A stretch of 34,904 nucleotides of DNA from Caldisphaera sp. (GCA_002877855.1 PNIA01000013.1:1-34904), one strand, 5' to 3'. Positions 1 to 7,605 are shown, numbered from the stretch's first letter. Made by a program: numbers and translations. Notes: generated by a model not told the origin, from the letters alone.

Positions 1-144
1 GATAAAATAATATTATATGCAACTGATCCAGGAGTTAAGGCAGATTCTAAAGCATGGTGTGATAGAACAAAAAATAAACTGGTAAGCATAGAAGAAGAAA
101 ATGGAGTGTTTAAAGTAACAATAGAAATAATAAGCAAAAAATAA
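1..144 (+). CDS. TusA/SirA-family sulfurtransferase-like protein, C-terminal part only
   Basis: Frame 1 is open from the first base to a TAA at 142-144, giving 47 residues. They contain the block YATDPGVKADSKAWCDRT followed by a strand-rich tail (SIEEENGVFKVTIEI). This matches the C-terminal half of small TusA/SirA proteins, in which a DPG-x-x-x-D-x-x-x-W element precedes the second beta-alpha unit. Family members carry persulfide sulfur for tRNA thiolation, molybdenum cofactor or sulfur oxidation. The usual N-terminal active-site Cys-Pro lies outside the window, so catalytic competence cannot be judged. The gene starts upstream of the window. A T-rich tract follows the stop. The family call is firm; the specific pathway is unknown. 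Confidence 0.75.
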   Translation, partial: DKIILYATDPGVKADSKAWCDRTKNKLVSIEEENGVFKVTIEIISKK

Positions 145-165
145 CTTTGTACATAATCCATAAAT

Positions 166-173
166 CTTTTTTT
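166..173 (+). terminator. oligo-T tract after the TusA-like gene
   Basis: A run of eight T lies 22 bases after the TusA-like stop codon, without an obvious GC stem. Archaeal RNA polymerase terminates at oligo-T tracts, so this is a plausible terminator. It is inferred from composition only. Confidence 0.35.
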
Positions 174-296
174 ATTTAATAAAATTATTTAATAGATTTT
201 AAAAAGATTTTGGGTTCTGCTTGGAAAAGCAATGTTTGTTATTTATTCTATTAGTTTATCTTAATTCATTATGAAGTATAGGAATTTAGCTCTAAT

Positions 297-650
297 CATC
301 TACTCGTCTTTACGGCAAGTATCTGACTTCTTCTCCGCCCTGAAGGGCGAGGGTTCCCTCAAGGAGATCATAGGTTTGTGGTTTACCGCCTTCATTTTCA
401 CCGTCTCATAGCTAGTGGGTGCGTTTAACACCAACTCCGCTCCACTCGTTTAGCGGTAGACCACCGCTAGATCTTCAGCCCATTACCCCTATCCCTCACT
501 GTGTATAGCCCTCTGCCCACGATTCTTTGAGACTCGAGAATATGTAGAGCTCTCATGGGCATCTCTCTACGGGGACACATTCTACTATACTTTAAAACGT
601 TTTAGAATTTAGAATTTTTACCCCGCCCCTGGAAGGGCAAGGCTTGTCGT
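297..650 (-). mobile_element. miniature IS200/IS605-type relic: both subterminal hairpins, tnpB reduced to fragments
   Basis: This block is far more GC-rich than its surroundings. Read on the minus strand it begins with a hairpin element (650-621, GACAAGCC then CCCTTCCAGGGG), followed by an AT-rich promoter-like stretch (TTTTAAAG). It ends with a second hairpin (CGCCCT/AGGGCG at 336-349). A 31-codon reading frame ends at the TAG at 302-300 and encodes REPSPFRAEKKSDTC near its end, which resembles the C-terminal tail of crenarchaeal TnpB/OrfB read through the element's right end. The same frame has a stop at 452-450, and no TnpB catalytic motif remains. The block is therefore an internally deleted, MITE-like derivative. 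The retained right end is the part that in intact elements also encodes the TnpB guide (omega) RNA. The exact boundaries are estimates. Confidence 0.6.
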
Positions 651-689
651 TTTTTATCATTTTAATAGTTCATCATTTTGATATAAGAA

Positions 690-715
690 TATATACTTAA
701 TTCGGTATATACTTA
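690..715 (+). promoter_or_regulatory. vapBC promoter with direct-repeat operator candidate
   Basis: The decamer TATATACTTA occurs twice, at 690-699 and 706-715, with a 16-bp period (about 1.5 helical turns). It ends 11 bases before the vapB ATG. No Shine-Dalgarno motif precedes that ATG, so the transcript is probably leaderless and the copies overlap or flank the TATA element. Ribbon-helix-helix antitoxins autorepress by binding short tandem repeats, so this is a reasonable VapB operator. The repeat is seen directly; the role is inferred. Confidence 0.5.
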
Positions 716-726
716 CTGGTGTCTGT

Positions 727-993
727 ATGGCTAGAAAGAAGACCAGCATTTTTATTAATGAAGATCTTTGGAAAAAAATAAAAGAAATTGCATCAAAGAA
801 AGATATAGAGATTAGCCTCTTATTGGAAGACATGATTAAAGAAGAATTAGGCGAAAATATCGAAGCCGCATTAAGAGAAATTGCTGGTTCATTTAATGAT
901 GAATTAGACTTTGAACCAATAAAGCCTAAGGAAGGATTTGTTAGCAACTTAGTCAGAGAGATGAGAGATGAGCGAGCAAACAGTTTATCTTGA
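727..993 (+). CDS. vapB: VapB-type ribbon-helix-helix antitoxin
   Basis: This is an 88-residue basic/acidic protein. Residues about 5-12 (KTSIFINE) form the beta strand and residues about 13-41 the two helices of a CopG/MetJ-like ribbon-helix-helix DNA-binding fold. The acidic C-terminal half is where family members wrap around and inhibit the VapC toxin. The gene overlaps the following PIN-domain gene by 26 bases, the classic antitoxin-first arrangement with coupled translation. It should form a DNA-binding dimer that represses its own promoter through the upstream direct repeat. Function is assigned mainly from the fold plus the toxin neighbour. Confidence 0.8.
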   Translation: MARKKTSIFINEDLWKKIKEIASKKDIEISLLLEDMIKEELGENIEAALREIAGSFNDELDFEPIKPKEGFVSNLVREMRDERANSLS

Positions 994-1420
994 CACAAGC
1001 GCCATTGTTAAAAGATACGTTGCTGAGTCTGGATCTGATTACATGAAAAATATATACAAGAGTGCTTATAACGTTGAACTAAAAATAGCTTTCAGTTTAT
1101 GGAATATTGGTGAAATACTTGGAGTTCTAGATAAGGCCAAAAGACTTGGAAGGTTAAATGAAGAAGATTATGGCTTGATTAAAAGAAGGTTTCTAGGTGA
1201 GACCACAAGGCTCTTAAAGTTGAACGTGCTTATTATAGTAGATTTAAAAAGCTTTATAATAAAACAAACATGGAAAATAATTGAAAAATATCAATTATAT
1301 CAAGCAGACGCATTGCAAATTGTGTCAGCAAACTATATAGGCGCAAATTCATTTCTTGTTTCAGATAAAAAACTTCATGAAATAGCACTAAAAGAAGGAT
1401 TAAACAGTATACTTATATAG
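968..1420 (+). CDS. vapC: VapC-type PIN-domain ribonuclease toxin
   Basis: This 150-residue PIN-domain protein shows all four acidic Mg2+-site residues in family order: D9 in YLDTSAIVKRY, E49 in WNIGEIL, D114 in QADALQI and D133 in LVSDKKL. VapC toxins cleave specific RNAs (tRNA or rRNA in studied cases) when released from VapB; the target here is unknown. The start ATG lies inside vapB, so translation is coupled to the antitoxin. The pair sits between two mobile-element relics, consistent with an accessory locus. With all acidic residues present there is no sign of decay. Confidence 0.85.
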   Translation: MSEQTVYLDTSAIVKRYVAESGSDYMKNIYKSAYNVELKIAFSLWNIGEILGVLDKAKRLGRLNEEDYGLIKRRFLGETTRLLKLNVLIIVDLKSFIIKQTWKIIEKYQLYQADALQIVSANYIGANSFLVSDKKLHEIALKEGLNSILI

Positions 1421-1682
1421 TATTATCTTTCATATGGCATTTTAATTAGTTTATTGCATTTAATTTAAGATGTTTAAATCCTATTCTTAGAGATTGTTAC
1501 TTAGAGATAAATTTTATATAATTCATTTAATTTTTCCACTGACCTCTTTATATAAGCCAACAGCCATGAAGGGCGTTGGTTCCTGAGGTCTTAATGGTTA
1601 CCCCCTTTATGATACTCTTATTTCTCCCTTCAGGTGGGAGTAAAGTTACTCTAATTCCTTATTAAGTTGACCTGAGGGAGAG
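1421..1682. other. intergenic stretch with a degenerate IS605-like hairpin
   Basis: No gene is seen. The first 130 bases are plain AT-rich sequence. From about 1570 to 1600 there is a GC-richer segment (GCCATGAAGGGCGTTGGTTCC) that resembles the hairpin and downstream bases of the relic at 336-360. It is followed by further GC-richer sequence up to the IS607 relic. This is probably a third, more decayed transposon end, or the left flank of the IS607-type element. Confidence 0.35.
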
Positions 1683-2240
1683 TGTAGCACTTGCACGTAA
1701 CTTTTAAATACTTCTAGTTGCTTCTAATTACTGTGGAGAGGTACGTGAAGAGATACTTAACTCCCAGTGAAGTTGCCGAAATATTCAGCATGAGTAGGAG
1801 TGGTGTTATTAAGTGGATAAGGGAGGGGAAAATCAAAGCTGTTGAGATTAACGGTAGGTGAAGGATTCCTTATAGTGAGGTTGAGAAATTATTAAGTGGA
1901 AGTGAGAGGGTTAAGCAAGTAGCAATTTATGCAAGGGTTTCATCAAATACACAAAATGATGATCTGGAGAAGCAATTAAAAGCTTTAATGGAGTGAGTCT
2001 AAGAGAACTTTTAATGACATTAAAACTGTTGAAGTTAGTGACGTTGGTTCTGGGCTGAAGGAAGATAGGAAAGGTTTAAAGAAACTCATAGAGCTTGCAA
2101 AGAGGAGGCAAATCGATGCTGTTGTACTATCATATAAGGATAGGCTAACTCTCTTCAGCTTTGAATATCTAGTAGAGCTGTTCAGAGCTTATGGCGTTGA
2201 CGTAATTGCAGCATTTCAGGAGAAGACGAAGGAGTATTAG
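1683..2240 (+). mobile_element. IS607-family element relic (left end plus recombinase)
   Basis: The sequence from about 1685 (TAGCAC...), through a TATA-like TTTTAAATA (1702-1710) to the recombinase start, recurs in diverged form at 34713-34763, which marks the shared left-end region. Inside lies a broken serine recombinase gene. No accompanying full tnpB is present. The right boundary is uncertain; a plausible limit is near 2240-2255, just before the alpha-xylosidase promoter. Confidence 0.65.
1733..2240 (+). pseudogene. IS607-type serine recombinase (TnpA resolvase), disrupted
   Basis: From GTG 1733 the frame encodes a MerR-like helix-turn-helix (YLTPSEVAEIFSMSRSG, then KWIREGKIKAVE). It then hits TGA at 1859-1861, where the family expects Trp in GRWRIP. 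The frame resumes with the resolvase active-site segment VAIYARVSS (catalytic Ser) and ends at a TGA near 1996. A frame change is needed to continue with TFNDIKTVEVSDVGSGLKED and VVLSYKDRLT up to TAG 2238-2240. So there is one nonsense mutation, one frameshift with lost codons, and a truncated C-terminus. The gene cannot make a functional recombinase. It was probably leaderless, with a TATA box about 27 nt upstream. Confidence 0.85.
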
Positions 2241-2289
2241 CAATTTCTTCATCAGTTGAAAAACCAAAGAGATAATATTAAATTATTGA

Positions 2290-2298
2290 TTTATAATA
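2290..2298 (+). promoter_or_regulatory. TATA box candidate for the alpha-xylosidase gene
   Basis: TTTATAATA lies about 22 nt upstream of GTG 2316, the spacing expected for a crenarchaeal TATA box with a leaderless or short-leader transcript. This supports 2316 over the earlier in-frame TTG at 2256. Confidence 0.4.
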
Positions 2299-2315
2299 AA
2301 ACAATTGGTGGAAAA

Positions 2316-4451
2316 GTGGCAACAATAAAGTTTGATGAAAATGAATTTAAAGCACTATCATTTTCTCCATTTATAAACAGGTTTTTTAATGATGGGTGTG
2401 TTTATTCTGATTACGGTAAAATTTGTTATTCGCTAATCGATGAAGGTATAATAAGATTTGGAAATGTAATTAAGGGAAACGTTGAAAAGAGCTTCAATAC
2501 ATCAAAATTTTATGTGAAACTTTTGCCAAAATTAAAAATATTTAGAGAAAAAAATAAAATTGTTGAGGAATGGGGGACTGGTGAAAAAGAAGGTGATAGG
2601 CCTTGGTTCGATCCACTATTTTATCCAACATTAAAATGGGTTGATAGAACAACAATTACAACAGGTATCTTAACGTGTAGAGGTGATAAGATATGCTATT
2701 CATTTTCTCTTTCCTTATCCCCTGAAGAACCAATATTTGGTCTTGGAGAGCACTTCGGGCACATAAACAAAAGAGGTTATGATTTTATAACATGGGCCTC
2801 GGATATGCCTTCTACACCAAACTACGCAACATACATACCAATCCCATTTATTTGGTCCCCAAGGGGTTGGGGTATCTTAATTAACACTTCTTCACCAGTA
2901 TATTTTGACATAGGTAAAACATCGTATGACAGACTTTTGATTTTAATGAGGGGTCATTTTGATGCATATCTATTTTTGGGTAATATAAATGAAATATTTA
3001 AAAATCTTTATAAGATAGCAGGAGAGCCGAAAAATGAATTACCAAAGTGGAGCTTTGGTTATTGGCAAAGCAAATGTGCATATAAAAACCAAGAAGAGGT
3101 CTTAAAAATTGCAGAGGAACTTAGGAAAAAGGGTTATCCAGCAGATGTTATTCATATTGACCCTACATGGCAAGGAAATTGGGATAAGTACAAATGCGAT
3201 ACAGTTGATTTTGAATGGGACAGAAATAATTTTCCAGATCCCCAAGGAATGATTGATAATCTGCACAAAATGAATTTTAAGCTTTCTTTGTGGATAAACC
3301 CATACATCGAACCAAACACAAATTTATGGAATATGATGAAGGACAATCTAATTAAATCAGAAAATGGTGGGCATGCAATTCCTATGGCAGATTGTCAAAA
3401 AAGAGAAAGCGCCGGGATACCAAACCTTTTTGAAAATAAAGCATTTGAAAGCTATAAAAAAATTTTAAAGGAAAGGATTTTAAGATATGCAGAAGTAATA
3501 AAGGCAGACTATGGTGAGGCAATACCTTATGATGCTGTTTCAAATGGGTTAAGAGGGGAGGAACTCCATAACTTATTTCCATTATTTTATATGAGAGCGG
3601 TTTACGAGGCAACAAAGGAACTAAAGGGTTATGGTATAGTCTGGGGAAGGTCTGGATATACTGGTGTTTGGCAGTACCCATTGAATTGGGGTGGGGATAC
3701 ACCGTCTAGCTGGGAAGGTTTAAGACAATCAATAAGAGGTCTTTTATCTTTTCACTCATCAGGTGCCATGTTTGCTTCCTTCGATGTAGGAGGTTTTTCA
3801 GGTAAACCAAGTGAAGAGCTTTACATAAGATGGCTTCAGGCAGGAATTATGATAAGCCATGTAAGGACTCATGGAGACAGTGATAGAGAACCATGGAAGT
3901 TTAATGAAGAGGTTACAAAAAAGATTATAAAGCTAAGGTATAAGATGCTGCCCTATATTTACAGCGAATCTTTAAGATCTGTTGAAGATAAAATCCCTCT
4001 TGTAAGGCCTCTGTTTTTTGATAACCCTGATGATAAAAACACTTATAATATAGATGATGAATTTTATCTTGGAAAAAGCATAATAGTTGCACCCATAACT
4101 GAAGAAGGGGGTGAAAGAGAACTTTATTTACCCAAAGGAAACTATTTTGAATTCTTTTCTGATAAGTTATTTGAAGGTGAAAAATGGTACAGATTAAGCT
4201 ATGGATTGGACAGCTTTCCTATTTTTGTCAAGCTAAACTCTGTTATACCAACATTAGGGGAAGAAATTTATTATATTGATGATAAAAAATATTTTAATAA
4301 CTTGGAATTCCACTTATATGGAGAAAATGCGGAAACAAGCTATTATGATTACAAAATAAGGGCAAAGATAGCATGTTTAAATAGGAGATGCAGCGTTAAA
4401 GATTTACCAAACGATGTAAATTATAAATTTATTTTTCATGTTATTCAATAA
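2316..4451 (+). CDS. xylS: GH31 alpha-xylosidase-like glycoside hydrolase
   Basis: This 711-residue protein belongs to glycoside hydrolase family 31. It has an N-terminal beta-sandwich with FGLGEHFG near residue 145, a (beta/alpha)8 barrel and a C-terminal beta domain. Counting from the GTG at 2316, the nucleophile is D398 in KADYGEAIP and the acid/base is D461 in NWGGDTPSSW. The DYGE-x-IP form of the nucleophile motif is that of alpha-xylosidases of the YicI/XylS type rather than the D-M-N-E form of alpha-glucosidases. It should release alpha-xylose from xyloglucan-type oligosaccharides. There is no signal peptide, so it acts in the cytoplasm. GTG 2316 is chosen for the upstream GGTGG motif and TATA box; an in-frame TTG at 2256 would add 20 residues. 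The gene begins right after an IS607 relic and overlaps the GlmU-like gene by 11 bp tail to tail. Confidence 0.85.
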   Translation: MATIKFDENEFKALSFSPFINRFFNDGCVYSDYGKICYSLIDEGIIRFGNVIKGNVEKSFNTSKFYVKLLPKLKIFREKNKIVEEWGTGEKEGDRPWFDPLFYPTLKWVDRTTITTGILTCRGDKICYSFSLSLSPEEPIFGLGEHFGHINKRGYDFITWASDMPSTPNYATYIPIPFIWSPRGWGILINTSSPVYFDIGKTSYDRLLILMRGHFDAYLFLGNINEIFKNLYKIAGEPKNELPKWSFGYWQSKCAYKNQEEVLKIAEELRKKGYPADVIHIDPTWQGNWDKYKCDTVDFEWDRNNFPDPQGMIDNLHKMNFKLSLWINPYIEPNTNLWNMMKDNLIKSENGGHAIPMADCQKRESAGIPNLFENKAFESYKKILKERILRYAEVIKADYGEAIPYDAVSNGLRGEELHNLFPLFYMRAVYEATKELKGYGIVWGRSGYTGVWQYPLNWGGDTPSSWEGLRQSIRGLLSFHSSGAMFASFDVGGFSGKPSEELYIRWLQAGIMISHVRTHGDSDREPWKFNEEVTKKIIKLRYKMLPYIYSESLRSVEDKIPLVRPLFFDNPDDKNTYNIDDEFYLGKSIIVAPITEEGGERELYLPKGNYFEFFSDKLFEGEKWYRLSYGLDSFPIFVKLNSVIPTLGEEIYYIDDKKYFNNLEFHLYGENAETSYYDYKIRAKIACLNRRCSVKDLPNDVNYKFIFHVIQ

Positions 4452-5592
4452 TCTTGCCGCTACCTATAACGCTAAATGGTTTTATTTTTTCTCTCGGAGA
4501 AACTATTGCCCCAAGCCTGACTTCACCCAAAAACTCTGTAACACCTTTTAGCCTATCAGGAAGCATCTCAGGAACACCTTCAATTAAATGAGATGATTGC
4601 TCAACCCTAACCCCTTCCCCTAAAACAGAATACCTTATTTCTGATAGAGGAGATATGTATGAATCCCTCATTATTAATGAGGAAAGCACAACACTGTTTT
4701 CACCTATTAAAACATTTTCTTCAATGCTAGTATACTGTTTTATTATACTACCAGCAAGAACTTGGCTTCTCTTACCAATATATGCTGGGCCTATAATAAT
4801 TGCACCTTCCTCAATTACTGCATTATCATCTATTATAACACCATTAGAAATTATTGCAGATCTGCTCACGTTTGCACTCCTGCTTATTTTAATTCCGGAA
4901 TCGCTTAGAATTACTTTTAGTGCATCTAAGAAATCCCATGGATAGCCAATTTCAATCCATTTATTTGTCCACACTATACCCCCAACAAGCCCCTCCTTTG
5001 ATACAATTGCCATTGAAGACTCAAACTGATCCTTGGAAATTCTTTCCAATTGTTTAACATCTGATACCATCAAGCCAGCAAATACATAACCCCTGTTCTT
5101 CAGCCAACTCCTGTTCTTTTCATCTGGCTGATTGTAATTAGTTATCTGCCCCTTGTAATCTAGGGAAACAAAGCCATATGTTTCCAATCCAGTTGAAACA
5201 GGGGCAACAGCTATAACAATTGGGTAACCCGATGATGCATAAAAATCTAAAACTGCCTTACCTATATTTGGGCTTGCCAAAAAACCTGAATATGCAAGCA
5301 ATATCTGCTCTTCTTTCCTTTTATTTGCCTCTTGTACAGCTGTATATATCCCTCCTCTTATATCTTCTCCTTTCTGACTAACAATATAGACATCTTCATC
5401 CCTTGGTATGGCAAGATTTTCATAGTCTGGTGGTACTATTACAACAATTTTCCTTATACCAGCATTCCTCAAAATTTCAACGCTGTAATCAAATAGCTGC
5501 CTCCCGCCAACATCTAAAAACGACTTCGGTTTTTCTTTAGTTAAGGGCAAAAGCCTTTTACCATATCCTCCAGCCAAAACAACTCCAAGCAT
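4441..5592 (-). CDS. GlmU-like sugar-1-phosphate nucleotidylyltransferase with left-handed beta-helix domain
   Basis: The 383-residue protein has an N-terminal nucleotidyltransferase Rossmann domain (about 1-230) with the GxGxRxxP-like loop LAGGYGKRLLPLTKEKPKSF. A hexapeptide-repeat left-handed beta-helix follows (about 232-350; repeats such as NGVIIDDNAVIEEGAIIIGP). This is the layout of archaeal GlmU homologues that make UDP-GlcNAc from GlcN-1-P. It starts 11 bp after glmS, with GGTGAGG 4 nt before the ATG, so the two are an operon for amino-sugar nucleotide synthesis. One oddity is that the segment where the family has a Gly-Asp metal-binding pair reads LLAYSGFLASP, with no Asp. Activity may be altered or the Asp moved. 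The later IGYPWDFLDA motif is intact. The exact sugar substrate is inferred from the neighbour. Confidence 0.75.
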   Translation of the reverse strand: MLGVVLAGGYGKRLLPLTKEKPKSFLDVGGRQLFDYSVEILRNAGIRKIVVIVPPDYENLAIPRDEDVYIVSQKGEDIRGGIYTAVQEANKRKEEQILLAYSGFLASPNIGKAVLDFYASSGYPIVIAVAPVSTGLETYGFVSLDYKGQITNYNQPDEKNRSWLKNRGYVFAGLMVSDVKQLERISKDQFESSMAIVSKEGLVGGIVWTNKWIEIGYPWDFLDALKVILSDSGIKISRSANVSRSAIISNGVIIDDNAVIEEGAIIIGPAYIGKRSQVLAGSIIKQYTSIEENVLIGENSVVLSSLIMRDSYISPLSEIRYSVLGEGVRVEQSSHLIEGVPEMLPDRLKGVTEFLGEVRLGAIVSPREKIKPFSVIGSGKIIE

Positions 5593-5603
5593 CTTTTCCT
5601 CAC

Positions 5604-7457
5604 CTATTCAACAGTTACAGTCTTCGCTAGGTTCCTTGGCTTATCCGGGTTATGCCCCCTTTCCACGGATAGCCTATAAGCAATTATTTGGAATAGGGGT
5701 GTTAAAATAAATGGTTCAAGCTCTAAAACGCTATTTGAGGGAGGCATGTCTGCAAAATAAATGTTCTTCTTATCTTCCTTTAATTCAAGATTTAAATCAG
5801 CAGGTTTAACGACAATTACCTTTGCATTTCTTGCAGCCATTTCTATAGCGTTACCAGCTATTTCAGGTGCATCGCTTGTAGAAACTATGTAAACTGGGAA
5901 GTCCCTTTCTACAAGGGCTATTGGCCCGTGCTTGCTCTCCCCTGCTGGATAAGATTCTGCATGCAAGTATGTTATTTCTTTAATCTTTAAGGCACCTTCC
6001 ATAGCTATAGCAGATCCAAGACCTCTACCTAAGATATACGATGAGTCCTTTTTGTGTAAATTAATTAATGCGGGTATCAATGTATCACTTGCCTCCAATG
6101 ATGATTGCAATAGATTTGGGGCATATTTTAAATAGTTTAATACATTGTTTTTTTCATCATTATCAAATGTTTTCCTTTCATATGAAATAAATGCTGATAG
6201 CATCTCCAAAAGCATTATTTGAGACAAAAATGTCTTCGTTGCTGCAACACCTATCTCTGGACCTGCCCTTGTATATAAAGAAAAATCTGATTCCCTTACT
6301 ATTGCGCTTCCCAACGCATTTGTAATAGAGATAATCTTTGCTCCGCTCTTTTTTGCATCCCTTATGGCCTGTAATGTATCATATGTTTCTCCGCTCTGGG
6401 AAATTGCTATTAACAGATCATCTCTTTGAATTGCTGGTGAAACATAGCTCATTTCAGATGATATAATTGGATATGAGAAAAGCTTAGCCCTCTTGGCAAT
6501 TATCTTTGAAAAAACAAGAGAAGCATGATAGCTTGTTCCTGCAGCAGTTAAGAAAACCCTGTTTGAAGAGGAAATGATTTCGGCTGCCTTTCTCAAGGCT
6601 GGGTCTTCAATATTTCCATCAAACGTCTCCCTTATGGCGCTCGGTTGCTCATAAATTTCCTTTATCATAAAATGCTGGTAACCACCCTTGCTTGCTGCCT
6701 CTGGGCTTAACTCAACTGTTTTGACTTTTAATGTGATTTCTTCTAGGCTTAATTTCCTATAACCTCCTCCAGGAATTAACTTATATATTTCAAAATTTGT
6801 TGGGCTTATATAACCAAACTCCCCATCTTCCAATAAAATAACTGTTTTCGTCATATCTAACAAAGCAGGAAGATCACTTGCTATTGCCTTTATATCTTCA
6901 CTGAAACCAATAATTAATGGGGATCTCATCTTTGCAAAGTATACCTTATCCCCTTCATTTCTATGCAGTATACCAAAGGAGTATGTTCCATCTATCTTTG
7001 ATAGTGCCTTTGCCAATGCCTCAATAAAGCTATTGCTTTTCTTTTCTTCGTCTTCTAACAAATGGGCAAATAGCTCTGTATCTGTTTCGCTTTTTATTTT
7101 GTGCCCATTGTTTTCCAGTTCTATTCTTAGAGAAGCAAAATTCCTTATAACACCATTATGGACAACAGCTATATTGCCTGAGCAATCTAAATGGGGGTGG
7201 GCATTTGTATCGTTAACCCCTCCATGGGTTGCCCACCTTGTGTGGGCTATACCAGTAAGACCTGTTAGATCAGAAAAATCAAGCCTTTTCATAACTGTTT
7301 CTAAATCACCTGCTCCTTTTTTTAATTGTATAGAACCATTATTAATTACTGCTATACCAACACTGTCATAACCTCTGTATTCTAGCTTTTGGAGGCCAAC
7401 AATTAGCTTATCAACAATATTGCACTTTTTATTTGTTATTCCTATTATACCGCACAA
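5604..7457 (-). CDS. glmS: glutamine--fructose-6-phosphate aminotransferase (isomerizing)
   Basis: GlmS makes glucosamine-6-phosphate from fructose-6-phosphate and glutamine, the first step to UDP-GlcNAc. The N-terminal class II glutaminase begins with CGIIGI, whose Cys must become residue 1. Domain motifs include YRGYDSVG, TGIAHTRWATHGG and HNGVIRN. Two SIS isomerase domains follow (about 280-420 and 450-600), with TSYHASL and SQSGETYDT, and the canonical end KPRNLAKTVTVE. The start is taken at TTG 7457-7455, directly before the Cys codon, because maturation of the glutaminase needs Met-Cys at the N-terminus and GAGGGAG (7470-7464) lies 6 nt upstream. The longer frame from ATG 7478 would bury the Cys at position 9. 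The gene leads an operon with the GlmU-like gene. Confidence 0.95.
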   Translation of the reverse strand: MCGIIGITNKKCNIVDKLIVGLQKLEYRGYDSVGIAVINNGSIQLKKGAGDLETVMKRLDFSDLTGLTGIAHTRWATHGGVNDTNAHPHLDCSGNIAVVHNGVIRNFASLRIELENNGHKIKSETDTELFAHLLEDEEKKSNSFIEALAKALSKIDGTYSFGILHRNEGDKVYFAKMRSPLIIGFSEDIKAIASDLPALLDMTKTVILLEDGEFGYISPTNFEIYKLIPGGGYRKLSLEEITLKVKTVELSPEAASKGGYQHFMIKEIYEQPSAIRETFDGNIEDPALRKAAEIISSSNRVFLTAAGTSYHASLVFSKIIAKRAKLFSYPIISSEMSYVSPAIQRDDLLIAISQSGETYDTLQAIRDAKKSGAKIISITNALGSAIVRESDFSLYTRAGPEIGVAATKTFLSQIMLLEMLSAFISYERKTFDNDEKNNVLNYLKYAPNLLQSSLEASDTLIPALINLHKKDSSYILGRGLGSAIAMEGALKIKEITYLHAESYPAGESKHGPIALVERDFPVYIVSTSDAPEIAGNAIEMAARNAKVIVVKPADLNLELKEDKKNIYFADMPPSNSVLELEPFILTPLFQIIAYRLSVERGHNPDKPRNLAKTVTVE

Positions 7458-7463
7458 AATTTT

Positions 7464-7470
7464 CTCCCTC
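7464..7470 (-). promoter_or_regulatory. Shine-Dalgarno site that fixes the glmS TTG start
   Basis: GAGGGAG on the minus strand ends 6 nt before TTG 7457-7455. Its spacing fits that TTG and not the in-frame ATG at 7478, which lies upstream of the motif. Confidence 0.65.
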
Positions 7471-7549
7471 AAGCTCAATTAATTATTGGTAATAAACCTT
7501 TTAAATTTTCTCTTTGAAAAGCTTTTAATTTTAACAAACAATTAAATTT

Positions 7550-7605
7550 ATGGAATGAAGACGCCACGGGTCTGATCTATGATGTAACCTGTCTCAACTG
7601 ACCAT
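7550..7605 (+). ncRNA. C/D-box sRNA candidate (2'-O-methylation guide, 23S rRNA target)
   Basis: In order: a terminal stem half ATGG (7550-7553); box C ATGAAGA (7555-7561, one mismatch to RUGAUGA); a 10-nt guide (7562-7571); box D' CTGA (7572-7575); a 3-nt spacer; box C' ATGATGT (7579-7585, one mismatch); a 12-nt guide (7586-7597); box D CTGA (7598-7601); and the closing stem CCAT (7602-7605). This is the compact architecture and spacing of archaeal C/D sRNAs bound by L7Ae, Nop5 and fibrillarin. The D guide AACCTGTCTCAA is complementary to the very conserved UGAGACAG of 23S rRNA domain V and, where the rRNA reads ...ACAGGUU, over 11 nt. The nucleotide paired to the fifth guide base before box D would be a G. 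The D' target is not identified. Confidence 0.7.

Noticed and set aside
657..998. Minus-strand ORF of 113 codons
   Set aside because: It is antisense to vapB, has no recognisable family features, and the plus strand gives a clear antitoxin-toxin pair.
1570..1615. C/D-box sRNA (ATGAAGG then CTGA)
   Set aside because: Only a weak box C and one D box can be matched; the segment is better explained as a decayed IS605-type hairpin like that at 336-360.
1733..2240. An intact IS607 recombinase
   Set aside because: An in-frame TGA, a frameshift with missing codons and an early TAG show it is a pseudogene.
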